A DNA stretch of 64,000 nucleotides from positions 186,001-250,000 of the forward strand of contig LATX02000144.1 in NCBI GenBank assembly GCA_001466705.2, written 5' to 3'. A program made the position numbers and the translations under genes. The notes under the pieces were generated by a model. It saw only the letters and a list, made by a program, of their open reading frames with translations, made no database searches and was not told where the DNA came from. Each line of letters begins with the position of its first letter. Positions within the stretch are counted from its first letter, which is position 1. The DNA comes from Moniliophthora roreri. Taxonomy: Eukaryota > Basidiomycota > Agaricomycetes > Agaricales > Marasmiaceae. Shown piece after piece: positions 1 through 11,712 of this stretch.

Positions 1-2
1 TC

Positions 3-1080
3 TCTCAGCAGAAATTCAACGACTACATCGGAACATCGGATTTCCTTTCAAACATTGCGGCCGGGATCGTCGAGAGCTTAAAAAAGGTCGTGCGACACGG
101 CTTCATCCACGGTTCAGCACCGTGGGCACGCAATTCCACTAAATCATCCCATATTGCATTTTATAATTCCCTCGACCAGTTCTCAACCTTACCTGAAACC
201 CAGATCCTAGGACCAATTATCCGTTGTGCGGAAGAATACGTGAGGACACCATCTGCGATGTTAGGGTTGGTTCGTGATGACAACACCGATTACTTTCTTT
301 CCTTGCTCGACAAACTCATGCAAAGGCAAAGGCAAAATTCGCATTCTTCTTTAACATATACACCATCGGAGACGGACGCTATTCGTTGTTATGTCAAAAC
401 GTGCGGTATCCATCCAGTTAAGCTTACCTTCGAGAACAAAATCTATCGGGTGTTTGATTGCGGTGGACAGAGAGCGGAGAGAAAGAAATGGAGACATTGT
501 GCTGAGCAGGCATCTGTTGTTGTGTTCGTAGCTTCGCTGAGCGAATATGACCAGGTACTTGTGGAGGATCCGGCTATGGTGTGTTTGTTTTTTCTGTTCA
601 ATTGTGTCTTGGGCTTATTGTTGCGTCAGAACCGTATGATAGAATCTCAAATCCTCTTTCATGCAATATGTCGTTCTACTTGGTTTACTGATGTGCCTAT
701 TGTAAGCTGCCCATCTCTTTCTCTCTTTTGTCATCACCATTGTAATTCGACTCCCTCAGATCCTCATACTAAACAAACGAGACGTCCTAGAGAGAAAGCT
801 TCGTACCTCACCCATCAACAGACATTTCACCGATTACTTGGGTGGGGATGACGTCGATGCCGCATGCGACTACTTTGCTAGATCGTTTGCATCATTTGCC
901 CAGGGCAAGCCACAACTCCAGGTCTACCTTACGAGCGCTATTGATGTATACGAGGTTGTTGGTAAGTATCGTTATGTCCATTCATCTGGTGGATTTACTT
1001 GAGCTATCATAGGTACATTTAGGAAGATACACGAGCAACTGTTTCCTGAACCGTTGGTTCCGTGTCGGAATTGGCTCTGA
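3..1080 (+). CDS. Divergent heterotrimeric G-protein alpha subunit, 5'-truncated by window edge
   Basis: This is the C-terminal ~305 residues of a G-alpha subunit, a membrane-associated GTPase that relays receptor signals. The frame is open from base 3, so the start lies outside the window. Exons read as 3-578, 630-701, 760-961 and 1013-1080, joined by GT-AG introns. Visible motifs are the switch II DxGGQ block (DCGGQRAERKKW), the guanine-specificity motif NKRD, and a helical segment ending FAQGKPQ. Switch I reads IRCYVKTCGI: the Mg-binding Thr is kept, but the family's catalytic Arg position holds Tyr and the next Thr is Cys. The C-terminal TCAT-like box is TSAID, and the last residues (CRNWL) do not match the classical CxxF-type ends. 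Agaricomycetes commonly carry extra divergent G-alphas; this looks like one. Family identity is firm; the receptor or effector is unknown. Confidence 0.88.
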
Positions 1081-1232
1081 CTCTTGACCAGATATATATT
1101 ATTGGCTATGTTTACTTGTATGCTTATGATTGACCATAGATGCCGTACCAGCAGCTTGACCATCAATTAAGTAATGTCGATGACCTGTGATGTGGACACA
1201 GTAAGGCTCAAGGCCTGCGTATCTCCCTCTTC

Positions 1233-3128
1233 ATGGAACTATACTTTGTCGCGATATCAATTGTTATATTGCCACTGGTCTGGCGACAACTCTTCCCTGA
1301 CCCTTTGCGCCGCTTTCCTGGTCCTCGCCTAGCCAGATGGACACGATTTTACCGAGTTTACTATGATACCGTAGCGGGCGCTCGTTGGGTGTCTCATCTT
1401 CAACATCTCCACGAGGTATATGGTCAGTATCCGAACTTTTCATCCACCAGACATATCGTGGCTAAGCAGCTTTTCTTTTTAGGCCCAGTCGTCCGTGTTG
1501 GTCCTAATGAGGTGTCTGCCTTTTGCTTATCATCTTATCCGTACACTCATCATTCTCTATCTCAGCTCCACTTCTCCGACCCCGCTGCATACGCCGACAT
1601 CTATTCTTCGCCTGCCAAACTCCCCAAAGACCCCCATATTTACAAAGTCCACGCGTTTGGCCTCCCGTCAAACGTCTTCACTGAGGTTGACCCTAAAGCA
1701 CATGCCGTTCTTAAATCCATGCTGGGTTCCTTTTTCTCCAGGCAAGGTATCCTAAAACTTGAGGGTGTCATCCAGGATCAGGTACGTGGTGCCTCTTCTC
1801 AAAGTACCAGCTCTCTCTCTCATCCCCGCAGATCAACAAACTTCTCTCCCAGCTTATTCAAAACCACAAAACTACTCCCGCAAACATGAAATATGCATTC
1901 CGTGCAGCCACTTTCGATATCATTACCCGATACACCTTTCGCACCAATTTGGACATGACATCTTACCCCTCCTTCAAACACCCCATCATGCTCACCATAG
2001 ACGGGAGAATAAGAACTAAATGGGTGTTCAGGCATTTCCCTTTCCTCGTTTGGCTAAGCAAGAGTGTACCCAAATGGTTATCGGGGGTTTTGATACCTGC
2101 TTCGACTTCGCAGTTGGGTGCGTTGCAAGATATGGGGCAGCTGGTTGATGAGGCGTTGCGGAACGCCAATAAACAGGAAGCGGAAGAAGACCAATATGAG
2201 AAGGGGGACCAGGATGTGTTTTATACCCTCATACGAAACGCAGGCACAAAATACCGACATGTGATCACCAGGGAATACCTTGTATCCGAAGGAATGGATC
2301 TTCGCCTTGCAGGGAGCGGTACCGTAGCGAATGCTTGTACCATTGGGTCGAGATATCTAGTCAAACACCCTGAGGTACGCAGGAAGCTACAAACAGAGTT
2401 GGATGAGGTTTGGCCGGATAAAGATCAGCCGATGCCTTTGGAAAGGTTGGAAAAATTGCCTTACTTGGTGCGTGTTTGTCCGTTTTTCGTGTCTTGAAGA
2501 CTGCTAAGGCTCGGTCGTGTACCAGACAGCAGTGATAAAAGAGTCCCTCCGCCTCTCACATGGTGTAGTCACACCAATGAGCAGAGTCGTTTCTGACGTG
2601 AATGTTATCATCGCAGGGCATGCTGTACCGCCAGGAGTGAGTTCCTGCGTCTGCTTTCAACGTAAATCACTCAACCCGCCAAACTTCAACAGACAGTAGT
2701 CGGGATCGCAAACACCTTTGTCCACCTCAACACAGACATTTTTCCTGATCCGACTCGCTTCTACCCTGAACGATGGCTGGATGCGAAAGACAATGGCCGT
2801 TCATTAGATAGGTATCTTGTGGCATTTGGGAAAGGGCCGAGGACTTGTTTAGGGATCAAGTAATACGCCTATCTCTCTTATCATGGTTATGTGCTGATTG
2901 AGGGTTTGACAGTTTAGCGTGGTCGGAGATGTACATGATTCTAGGAAACATTTTCCGTAAGCTGGAATTCAAGAACCATAATGATTTGGGGTACGTGTTT
3001 CCGGATTCTGAAAGTACTACGTTGGTTGACGTTGGTCCTCTCATAGCCGAGAAATAACGTTCAGAGACGTTTGGGTACCACTATGGGAGGGAGATGTGTT
3101 GAGTGCTACTGTTAGTGAGAGAGGATAG
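1233..3128 (+). CDS. Cytochrome P450 monooxygenase, trichodiene-oxygenase-like (P450-1)
   Basis: A microsomal haem-thiolate monooxygenase of about 502 aa. Eight exons: 1233-1422, 1483-1511, 1566-1781, 1832-2467, 2526-2636, 2693-2859, 2913-2990, 3047-3128; phases are consistent throughout. An N-terminal hydrophobic anchor is followed by the FPGPRLARW hinge. The K-helix ExxR is in KESLRLSHG, and the haem loop FGKGPRTCLG matches FxxGxRxCxG. The order of conserved blocks (GPVVRVGPNE, FFSRQ, CLGINLAW) resembles the TRI4/CYP58-type clan of fungal P450s. The I-helix reads AGSGTV, so the usual acidic residue before Thr is Gly; the other three P450s here keep Asp or Glu. The last exon stays open only with the 3046/3047 acceptor. 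Substrate unknown. Confidence 0.9.
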
Positions 3129-3353
3129 GGATGTAGGGTGCATCTTGTACATAACCCAATGTAATTCTATGTAGTTATCCCAGTCTGTCGCGCGCTTGTG
3201 CTTCTTCACTCTCATCTACCTTGCACGGTTATAACTATCCCTTGATATTCTTCTACTTGTCATATGGAAAAACACGTCTATCTGTTAACCTGAAGACGAG
3301 TAAACCACTAGTGGTAAACTTCATATCATTCGGTTCAAGAAACGACAACGAAT

Positions 3354-4501
3354 CTACCAATACTGTGGTTCGTCCCGTCGAGTTATTCCAAAGATCCGTA
3401 AAGTATCACCACTAATCCCCTTCGACACAACGCGATGAGTTTCCCGTCGGTAGAGAAGGCTCCCCGCTAAACAGCGATCATAGGAATCAGCAAACGCATC
3501 CATCTGCTGGCCCGTGGTGGCATTCCATAGACGAATGGACCCATCCCAAGATGAAGTGACGACGTGGGAGTTGCCAGGGTTGCTGCTGGCCCCCATAATG
3601 TAATTGGTATATCCGGTGAGACAGTATCGTTCGCGTGGTGAACAATAACTCGACCGACACAGCATTTATGTTCCATCGTTGCTGGAGGCGTGCCCGTGGA
3701 GTGTACCCTCGAATGCATATATCCAACCCTTTCTGTGCTAAGGAACTGTAGAAGCACCTCCCGTCTCCTCTCGCAAGCCAAATGAGGTGATGTACACCTT
3801 CCGCCAGATGGCCTCTGAATGTCATCACGAGCAGCTCCGTGCAGCACACCGAACGATTGCTTGTCGTTCTCTCGCTGCAAATCCCAGAAAAGGATGATGT
3901 TCCTGATTCTACGACCCTTGGTCCAGTGGAGCCAGCAGCAAGTCCTTCTTTGGGGTTGAGAAGACCGACCGGAAATGTATCCTACGTAGGTACACCGAGT
4001 GATGTACTGCAGAGTCGCGGAAGGCATGTCGTAGATTAAGATCTCCCGAGGAGGCTTCCGTCGTGACTGAATGCTATTACATACCCCGTGTTCTGTCGAT
4101 TTGCTTTGGGAAGCTGGATTCTATATTCCAATGCCAGTGTCTTGAGTGGTCTGGGAAAAAAGCGGTTGGGGATGGTTTATTGTGGCTTCCGATGACACGA
4201 GGAACGTGACCCGGTTCGCGTCCCCAATCCTCGTCGGATGAGACAGACGAGTTTGGACCTAGAGTACGGTCTGAAGTTTCGATATCAGGCATCGAGTTGA
4301 CTGATGAAGATGAATATCGGAATTAAATGATATCATCCATTCTGGCTTAACTGGTAGAGCTGAGGTAGCTGCTACAGAGAATGCGATATGAGGAAAAGCT
4401 GTAAAATTTCCTATTAGAAGGTAATTCAAAGATGCGAATGCCCAATACTCACCGAATCGTTTTCGGACGACTGAGGATTTCCTGGTTTGAGGGATGGACA
4501 T
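3354..4501 (-). pseudogene. Decayed WD40-repeat gene
   Basis: On the minus strand a plausible first exon (MSIPQTRKSSVVRKRFG) and an acidic second segment (about 4292-4077) lead into sequence with WD40 blades. One blade is clear (VTSSWDGSIRLWNATTG, near 3560-3520), another partial one reads ILFWDLQREN near 3880, and a further one begins PREILIYDMPSATLQ near 4040. The blades lie in different frames with stops between them, and no intron set I could find restores one frame. I read it as a WD40 protein gene, of the type common in basidiomycetes, that has lost coding integrity. A spliced functional gene with missed introns is the alternative. Confidence 0.5.
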
Positions 4502-4754
4502 GACATTTGGAGATATTTTCCTGACTTCAATAATACTTGTTAGACCAAATTCACTAGGATGAGTTCGCTACGAGCATATGGAATGGCGGCGGTTGGAAAG
4601 AAATGAGGGTACGGCTCTCTATTACATAAAAGGGATCGCGCCGGATCCGGGACCACTGCTCAACTACGTACCACCAGCGACAAGATTCCTAATTACTTGT
4701 CTAGACTTGGATGAGAGTAACTGCAGGTTCAGGATCCTCAAAATAAGCCCGAAA

Positions 4755-6818
4755 ATGGAATTTGCAAAGGTGGGTCTCGAAAACGATAAACATCTTGAGA
4801 TCTATCATCTCCAAATCACTCATCATGCTCTCTAGGCTCTCCACCAGTTTTCTGAGAAGACTTCCCACCATCGCGAAACATTTTTGAGCCTCGCTCATCA
4901 ACACCATTCTTCTTGCAGTAAAGCCATTGCAGCTCTGCGTAGACTTGATGAACCCCCGGCACCCGATGTTATCAACAGTTCACCCAACTCCGGTGTCCTG
5001 CAGATTGCTTTAGAGGCCATGTCTGTTCTGGGGGATAGCACACAATCGAAGATACAATTACACCACAGCCAAGCCATTCTGCTCATCAAGAAAAATTGGG
5101 GCCGGTGTATCGGGCCATGGGTCAAATTTTTCATCGAGAATGTCGCTCTCGCAGAGGAAGGGTCAGGAATAGGCATCGAGTTGACCGACAAGGTCATGTT
5201 CACACTGCCTCTTCTAATTCTCTACCCAACCACATGCGGAGAACAGAAGGATGCAGAGGGAGGCGAGCTCATGCGTATCGCACCCTATATTTTGCCTCTC
5301 TGCACGCGAGTTTGGCTCAAGGTCATGTATTCGATACATTGGTCTTGGCCAAAGTGGTGTGCGATACTCGATGGGGTACTTTGTGCACCCAAGCACTCGT
5401 CGGCTATTTTCCGTGTCATTGAAGAAGCCGGCGCAGGAAAGAACGTTGTTCACTTTGGTGTACGGTACCTCAACTATGTAGCCAAGGATATCCGTGACGT
5501 AGTTGAATTCGAGTTATCCGCATTCCGACACATGATCATCTTGTGTACCATCTGCTTCTGTGCAGGTGCTCCTTTCAATGTGTCTTTTCTCCAAAATGGC
5601 GGTGCTTCAGTTACGGTTCGTGCTTTACGCGCGCTATGTTCGCCGCGTAAAGTTCTTCGAAATGTTGCCTACGGATCCAGTGACTTCAAGATGCTAATAT
5701 TCTTTACAGCATGCACGGCTAGATTTCTCGATGTATTGTTATCGGGTATATCAGGAATCCCTGATGCTCTAGATGCCGGTTTACTTTCAATCATGCTCAG
5801 GGCGGAGCCTTTCCACAGGTTCGAATTTAACCATGGACCTCCCTTGACAAGCTTCAACCCCGACTACACTGTATGGTCCAGCTTTACTTCACTGTTGAAG
5901 CACATATCGTTATTCCTGGTGTATCCACCCGTTCTGCGACGTGTCGTAAAATTTGCGAGTTCCGGGTTAACTCTCGGGTCGTACACAGTCGCTGAGCTTC
6001 GGGCTTCATGGGAGCAATGCAAACGAAAGGCTTCGCAGCTGAAAGTAACGCATGATGCTCTGAAGCATGCGGGTATGCTATGCTGTTTTCCCGAGGTACA
6101 TGGGTCCTTGTCGTACCTCGTTGAATTTACATCTGAATCACATTGATGACTCCAGTGTCCGCATAGACTCAACCCATGTGCAAAGTCTGTTAATACGCGT
6201 TATCGGCGCTGCTCTACGTGCTTGCACGTAATGTACTGCTCTCGCAGTTGCGCAAAGCAAAACTGGGCAATGGAACATAAAAATTACTGTAAAGTTATGG
6301 GGAGTCTACTCATAGGTGACTCGTCTCCGATTTTACTTTCACCTTACATTCACGAGTGCCTCTCCTCAGCTAACCGATACAATCGGGGACCGACGCAAGC
6401 TGATCAACTGTTCTTCAAGGAGCTCGTCCAGGTAGTACCCGAGGCCCACGCACTGGAAATCATCAACAAAATGGCTTCATTTGTCCCTCCAGCGTACGAA
6501 AAGGACCCAAACATAGTTGGGATGAAACGAGTCAACGATCGAGGCGTACTCGTCATTGATTTTTCTGATCGTGAAAAACAGGACGCGGAAAACTTTAGTA
6601 TCCGCCCATTCAATCAAGTCAGCAATGATATTAGACGTTTATGGGAGAAGAATTCCGCTTTGTTCATAGATTATGCCCGAGGATTGGCAGACGGGAAGAT
6701 GTTAGTGGTCGCTTACTTCCCGAGCCCGGTGTTAGGCAGTGAAAAGATCTGGTCATTGTGGGATTCAATTGATGTACCGAGGAAGGTATCCGCAAAAGAG
6801 ACGAATCTAAATCGGTGA
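4755..6818 (+). CDS. MYND-type zinc-finger protein (MYND1, apparently intact)
   Basis: Likely exons are 4755-4769 (MEFAK), 4836-6095 and 6156-6818. The 4769/4770 and 6095/6096 donors join frames cleanly, and the same C-terminal splice position is seen in both paralogues. A ~430-residue helical region is followed by a MYND finger: Cys residues in CPHRLNPC, then CSTC, YCSRSC and a final HKNYC. After it comes a ~180-residue C-terminal domain (RGVLVIDFSDRE, MLVVAYFPSP) shared with MYND2 and MYND3. MYND fingers bind two zinc ions and usually mediate protein contacts; this architecture recurs in uncharacterised agaricomycete proteins. It is the only one of the three copies here without visible lesions. 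The short first exon is inferred. The function is unknown. Confidence 0.72.
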
Positions 6819-7054
6819 ATGATTGATAGGCCTGGCGTGGAGGAAACATATTCTTGTTGAGCGTTGAAGGCCCAACTAGTGACACAGAAGATGGAGGTTT
6901 GTTTTGACAAAATTTAATTGTGTATCGTAAACTCAAAAAAAAAGAGATATCAACCCATCGTTGCTGATGAGCGGCACATACATCAGCCTGATCATCCTCA
7001 AGACAACTTCCTGGTAGGTCATGTCACTGAGATCCTAAAAACATGCATGTACAT
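6819..7054. other. Convergent intergenic gap between MYND1 and LPMO-like gene
   Basis: A short spacer between the stop codons of two convergent genes. It contains an A-run near 6933. I see no coding signal. Confidence 0.5.
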
Positions 7055-8069
7055 CTATTGTGTGAAATCGACACATGATTCATACGTCTGGCTGTTCCTA
7101 TTGCCACCCAATACCGTTAGCCACGAGAACACGAGTACAGGGAACTAGAGACTTACGAAGTCGCATACCAGAACCACCTGTCAATGAGCGTACGTCAGCG
7201 TCATATCACCGGCCACCTTGAAGAGATACTCACTGAATGGCACAAGCACCTGCATCGGCACACGCACCCTCCAAGTCGGGGATCGTTACCTCAAAGTCAG
7301 CTAACAAAGCCATTCAATATCGTGACAGACGTTCGAATGGAGGACGTACTCTCGTTCTTTGGCCATTTTGACGGTCCAATCGACTCGTCTGCGTAGACTG
7401 GCCATACGAAGAGCGAAGAAATCGGCTTCTGGGCAGCGAGATCGACCTGCAGCATCGCGAAATTTTCAGGATTAACCAGACTGGGGGAAGGGGAACAGCA
7501 AAGACGTACGACCGAAACGTTCGCGTATCCCGTATGATGCGCAACCATGTTGACTTTCATTGATACTTTGGTTCCGGGTTCATAGATACGAGTGTTGTCG
7601 ACGTTATCATCAAACTATAAATGTACGTTATTTAGTGGAAGGAAGTAGGGAGAAGGAGAGGATAACGTACCTGGGCACCTCGACACAAGTAGAGATGACA
7701 AGCTTCGGCGTCGTATGAAGAGTCGATCTTCTGTTCTGCGTTCTCAATCTGCATTGGACCAGTCAGCACCAAGATAACAATGGTCCTGATCTCGAGCACG
7801 TACAGGTCCGGTCAGGTCTCCAAAGAAACGCATTATTATCGAGCTGCCAATACTTTAGAAGGAACGTACCGGAAGTCAAAACATCGTACACCGCACTTCC
7901 ACAAGCGCTTTCTGCAGCGGGACCGTACTAACCATATCTAATTAGCATAGAATCCAACCAGAGCCAGAGTGAAAGCACTCACTTCACGGGGAATAGGATC
8001 AGTTACTACCGCATGGGCGATCGCACGAACAATAAGTATGGAAAGTGTGAAGGAGGGCAGCTTGAACAT
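7055..8069 (-). CDS. Secreted LPMO-like protein with N-terminal histidine
   Basis: A secreted protein of about 190 aa from roughly nine small exons on the minus strand. The first exon (8069-7983) encodes a signal peptide, MFKLPSFTLSILIVRAIA, whose predicted cleavage leaves HAVV at the mature N terminus. Conserved blocks follow in order: GPAAESACGSAVYD, GPIENAEQKID, ACHLYLCRGAQ, AHHTGYANVSVVDL, DFEVTIPDL, CADAGACAIQ, QWFWY and QTYESCVDF. These match a fungal secreted family annotated as chitin-binding type-4 / lytic polysaccharide monooxygenase-like, in which His1 and a second His form a copper-binding histidine brace. An oxidative polysaccharide-acting role is inferred, not shown. Several exons are very small (the one before IENAEQ is ~14 nt), so automated prediction may miss this gene. 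Confidence 0.75.
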
Positions 8070-9653
8070 GGTGTCAAGTGATGCACTGTCGACAGAACCA
8101 TCTCAACCCATTCAATAGTAGTACTTATACTTTTGACGGAAAATGCACTAATCTTGGCGGTCCGGATGATTCGAGCAAAAAGCAGGGAAATCCTGCAGAA
8201 AACTGAATGTGTAGCGGTCTGGGGGCGGTTATTCCTCATCTAGAGCTGTACAAAGCAATTATCAGACTCCACTGGCATGTGCGAATGAGGGCAGTTCATG
8301 ATGTAACCCCAACTCACCTTGGGCAAAGGACTGAAGTCAAGACGGGAATATCTCGACTATACTTCGCTTCGTGAATAGGTCTCAGGTATTGAGGGTCGGC
8401 TGTGGAGCTGCGTCGACGGCTGAGAACTGAGAAGAATAACCCATAGTATGAAGGTTTCCATTCTGGTCCAGGCTCATAGTATTATCAGCATCGGCACAGA
8501 ATGCTAGATTGATCGTGTCCGAAGGGTAGCTATCAACTTTGATTGTGATTGACTCCTGCAACGATCGGTGGAGAAATCTTTGAGAAAAAACAGGTCGCTG
8601 AGGACTACTCTAGCAACGCACCTTCAGACTGATTCATCACGGTTCAGAGTCCATTTTATTATCAAGGAAACTCTACCCTTCAGCCAGATACACCAACAAC
8701 GAAGACTGGTGGAGGACATGGTGGTTGCGAACCGAGTTGTCAACGACACTAGAAGTCTGAAAGACAGCTCGTTCCGAACATATCATGGTTCGATATTGAG
8801 GGTATGAGACGAAACTGCCTACGCGCATTGGCAATGGTAGGTCATGAATTCGAGTATCGACCAGTCCTCGCGAGTTTTGGGAGTCCATAAGCCGTAAGCA
8901 GGTCCCGGTTTTTTTCCGCGATGGTCCAAATGGTTAGCAAGCTTTGGCGCATTGGGTTTCTGGCGAATCGGATTTGGATGTGTCCATCCGGAATATATCT
9001 GCAACGGTTATCTGTGGGTTGGGTGTGGTTGAGACCAAGATCAGAGTGTCGCGCAATATTCTTCACTCCTGCCTTGATGGATTCCCTTGCTCCTTATCTC
9101 CTCTTTCCTCATACTGTACACTGTTTCTGCTGCATCTACAGCACTTTACCCACAATCGGACCATGCAAAGGGCCAAAAAGCTTCACGTCACAAGCAAAGG
9201 GCATTGGACCCTCCTGTGGAAGAACGACTGTCTTCTCCTCCGGGCTTTCCAGGCTACCTCTTCAAGACTTAATTCTGAGGCTAAAGAGATCCTGACCCCG
9301 TGGAACTTTCCAGTCCTGTAGTCGGTTGATGAACACGGAGATTGGACGCAGAAGGAGCTGGAAAGATGATTGACTCGAACCTAAGAGTGCGTTTTCTTCT
9401 GCATCGTGCTACTCCAGGTGTATATGAGTTTTTTCCGAATATTTTCAGGGCATCTGCAACTTGAAACGCCTATTTATGACGAACTCACTATCGAGAACGT
9501 TTGGAAGCTTGAAAAGTCGACTGCACCAGCAACGAGAAATCGAGACTACCGTCAATTTCAGGATATGCTTGCATGCCTTGCAAGGCTGCGCGACGAAGGA
9601 AACCAGGCCATAGCTTGTGCGTGCCAATTAAAAGCTTATGTGCTGCCTCCAGG
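8070..9653. other. Intergenic region without a supported gene
   Basis: About 1.6 kb between the LPMO-like gene and the first duplicated unit. Several 60-130 codon open frames overlap on both strands (for example 8921-9295 and 9406-9650 on plus). None shows a recognisable motif, signal peptide or splice-linked continuation. A helical-looking stretch near 9500-9640 could be a gene remnant, but I cannot name it. Confidence 0.4.
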
Positions 9654-9764
9654 TTCTTATCGTCTCCAGGCCTTCTCCGGATATCAGCGGTTTGGGAGGT
9701 CAGAAGACACAATGAAGAATATAAGTATAGGTCCAGAACTTGGTATTGGCTTATCGAAACCAGC

Positions 9765-11655
9765 ATGGAGTACCCCACTGTCCTATACATTCTCGCAGTG
9801 ATTGCGATATCTCTGATCTGGCGAAACATCTTCCTAGCATCCCCTCTAAGCCACTTCCCTGGCCCTCTTCTTGCAAAGTGGACTCGGTTCTACCGCTTCT
9901 ATTATGACGTTGTCGTTGGCGGCGGCTGGCTCTCTCAGCTCGAACATCTTCATGAAGTATACGGTTAGTATGGACTCAACTTCGTTACCAATATGAACCA
10001 TACTCAATAGTGTCCAAATAGGTCCAGTTGTCAGAGTTGGCCCAAAAGAGGTTCCTTGATCCTATCCGTACGTTGAGCGGACTTTACTTACGATTTCTTT
10101 CATAGCTCCACTTTGCCGATCCTGCTGCATACGCTGACATCTACTCTTCACCTGCCAAACTTCCCAAAGACCTCGAGCTCTACAAAGCGTTTCGATTCGG
10201 TCCGCAACCCAATCTCTTCACCGAAGACGATCCCAAAACCCATGCCGTCATCAAATCCAGGCTAGTTTCCTTCTTTTCCCGACAGGCTATCCTCAAACTC
10301 GAGCACGTCATTCAAGAACAGGTGAGCCCAATCATGACCCTTTCATGAACTCTCGCTTAACCTCTGAATCCTCAGATCGACAAACTCATCTTGCAACTCG
10401 TCAAAAATCACAAAGATGCCCCGGCAGGCATGCGTAGCGCATTCCACTCAGTAACTCTTGACATTGTATCCCAATATGTCTTCCGGACAAATCCAGATAC
10501 CACAACTTACCCTTCCTTCGAACATCCGGCTCTCCGCGACCTCGACGAAAAAGTCAGCACGAAATGGATCTTCAAGCACTTCCCTATCCTCGTTCAGGTC
10601 ACTAATAGTCTTCCGACCTGGTTCGCGTCACTTGTGGTGCCTGGCTTTGCACCTCAGCTAGCTACACTGGAACTAGTCAGCAAACTTGTCGACGACGCAC
10701 TGGAGAAAACGCAAGCCGAGGACCCAGCAGAGTACGATTCGGAAGATCGGAACATGTTCCATACCATCATTCGTCACGCTCGCAAGAAGGATCAACCTAG
10801 ACATCAAGTCACACGAGAGTATCTTATTTGCGAGGGATTGGATTTCCGAATTGCTGGGGTCGAAACTGTTTCGATTGCGTGTTATGTTGGAGCTCGGTGT
10901 CTTATTCGAGATGACAGGGTGCGCGGGAAACTCACAGCGGAACTGGACAAGGCTTGGCCGGATAGAGATGCGTTGATGCCCTTGGAGCGGTTGGAGAAGT
11001 TGCCGTATCTGGTGAGTGTGATGGATTTGAGGCTTCAGGTTGTACTGAACGTTACGCAGACTGCAGTGATAAAAGAGAGCCTGAGATTATCTCATGGCGT
11101 AGTCACACCAATGACTAGAATTGTTCCTGATTCTGGAGCTACTATCACTGGTCATTCCGTGCCACCAGGGGTGCGTCCCACTCATTCCGATGATTTGACT
11201 TTCATTGATACCTTCTACAGACAGTCGTATCGACGGGAAACACCTTTGTTCATCTCAACGCCGATATCTTCCCCGAACCGAACCAGTTTCATCCCGAGAG
11301 ATGGACAGAGGCGAAAGACCACTCACTGGATAAATATCTCGTTACATTCGGGAAAGGGCCACGAAGCTGTCTAGCAATCAAGTGAGTTTCTATTCTTGTC
11401 ATCTGTCATTGTCGATACTCAAGTTTTTCTAATTACCAAGCCTGGGGTGGTCTGAACTGTATTTGATCTTAGGAAACGTCTTCCGAAAACTGGAGCTGAA
11501 GAGTGATATTAACTTGAGGTACGTTATGTTGTAAGCTCATCTGACGACAGATGCCGATGCTGTTGAACAGGCCGGAATTGAAGTTCAAGGAATTCCTTGG
11601 GCCAGTATGGGAGGGGGACCCACTGAGCGCTACGGTCACCGAGCGACAGAGCTGA
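9765..11655 (+). CDS. Cytochrome P450, TRI4-like (P450-2, duplicated unit 1)
   Basis: An eight-exon gene encoding about 504 aa: 9765-9963, 10022-10050, 10106-10321, 10376-11011, 11060-11170, 11221-11381, 11441-11518, 11571-11655. Intron positions match P450-1, P450-3 and P450-4. It has an N-terminal anchor, FPGPLLAKW, I-helix AGVETV and K-helix KESLRLSHG. The haem loop is FGKGPRSCLA, so the last Gly of FxxGxRxCxG is Ala. The frame is open, but residues shared by the other three copies are changed here: PAGM for PANM, FHTIIRHAR for FYTIIRNAR, and Ile for Asn after the I-helix Thr. This suggests relaxed constraint or a shifted substrate. The catalytic Cys and ExxR remain. Confidence 0.88.
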
Positions 11656-11712
11656 ATGTTTCATTTTCAATATTTGAATGTATCCTCGTTAGAGAGAGAA
11701 TGCACAAATGGA

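Noticed and set aside
3047..3128. Apparent stop after EK in the last exon of P450-1
   Set aside because: Using the correct phase across the 2990/3047 intron the exon reads through to TAG at 3126-3128 and aligns with the other P450 ends.
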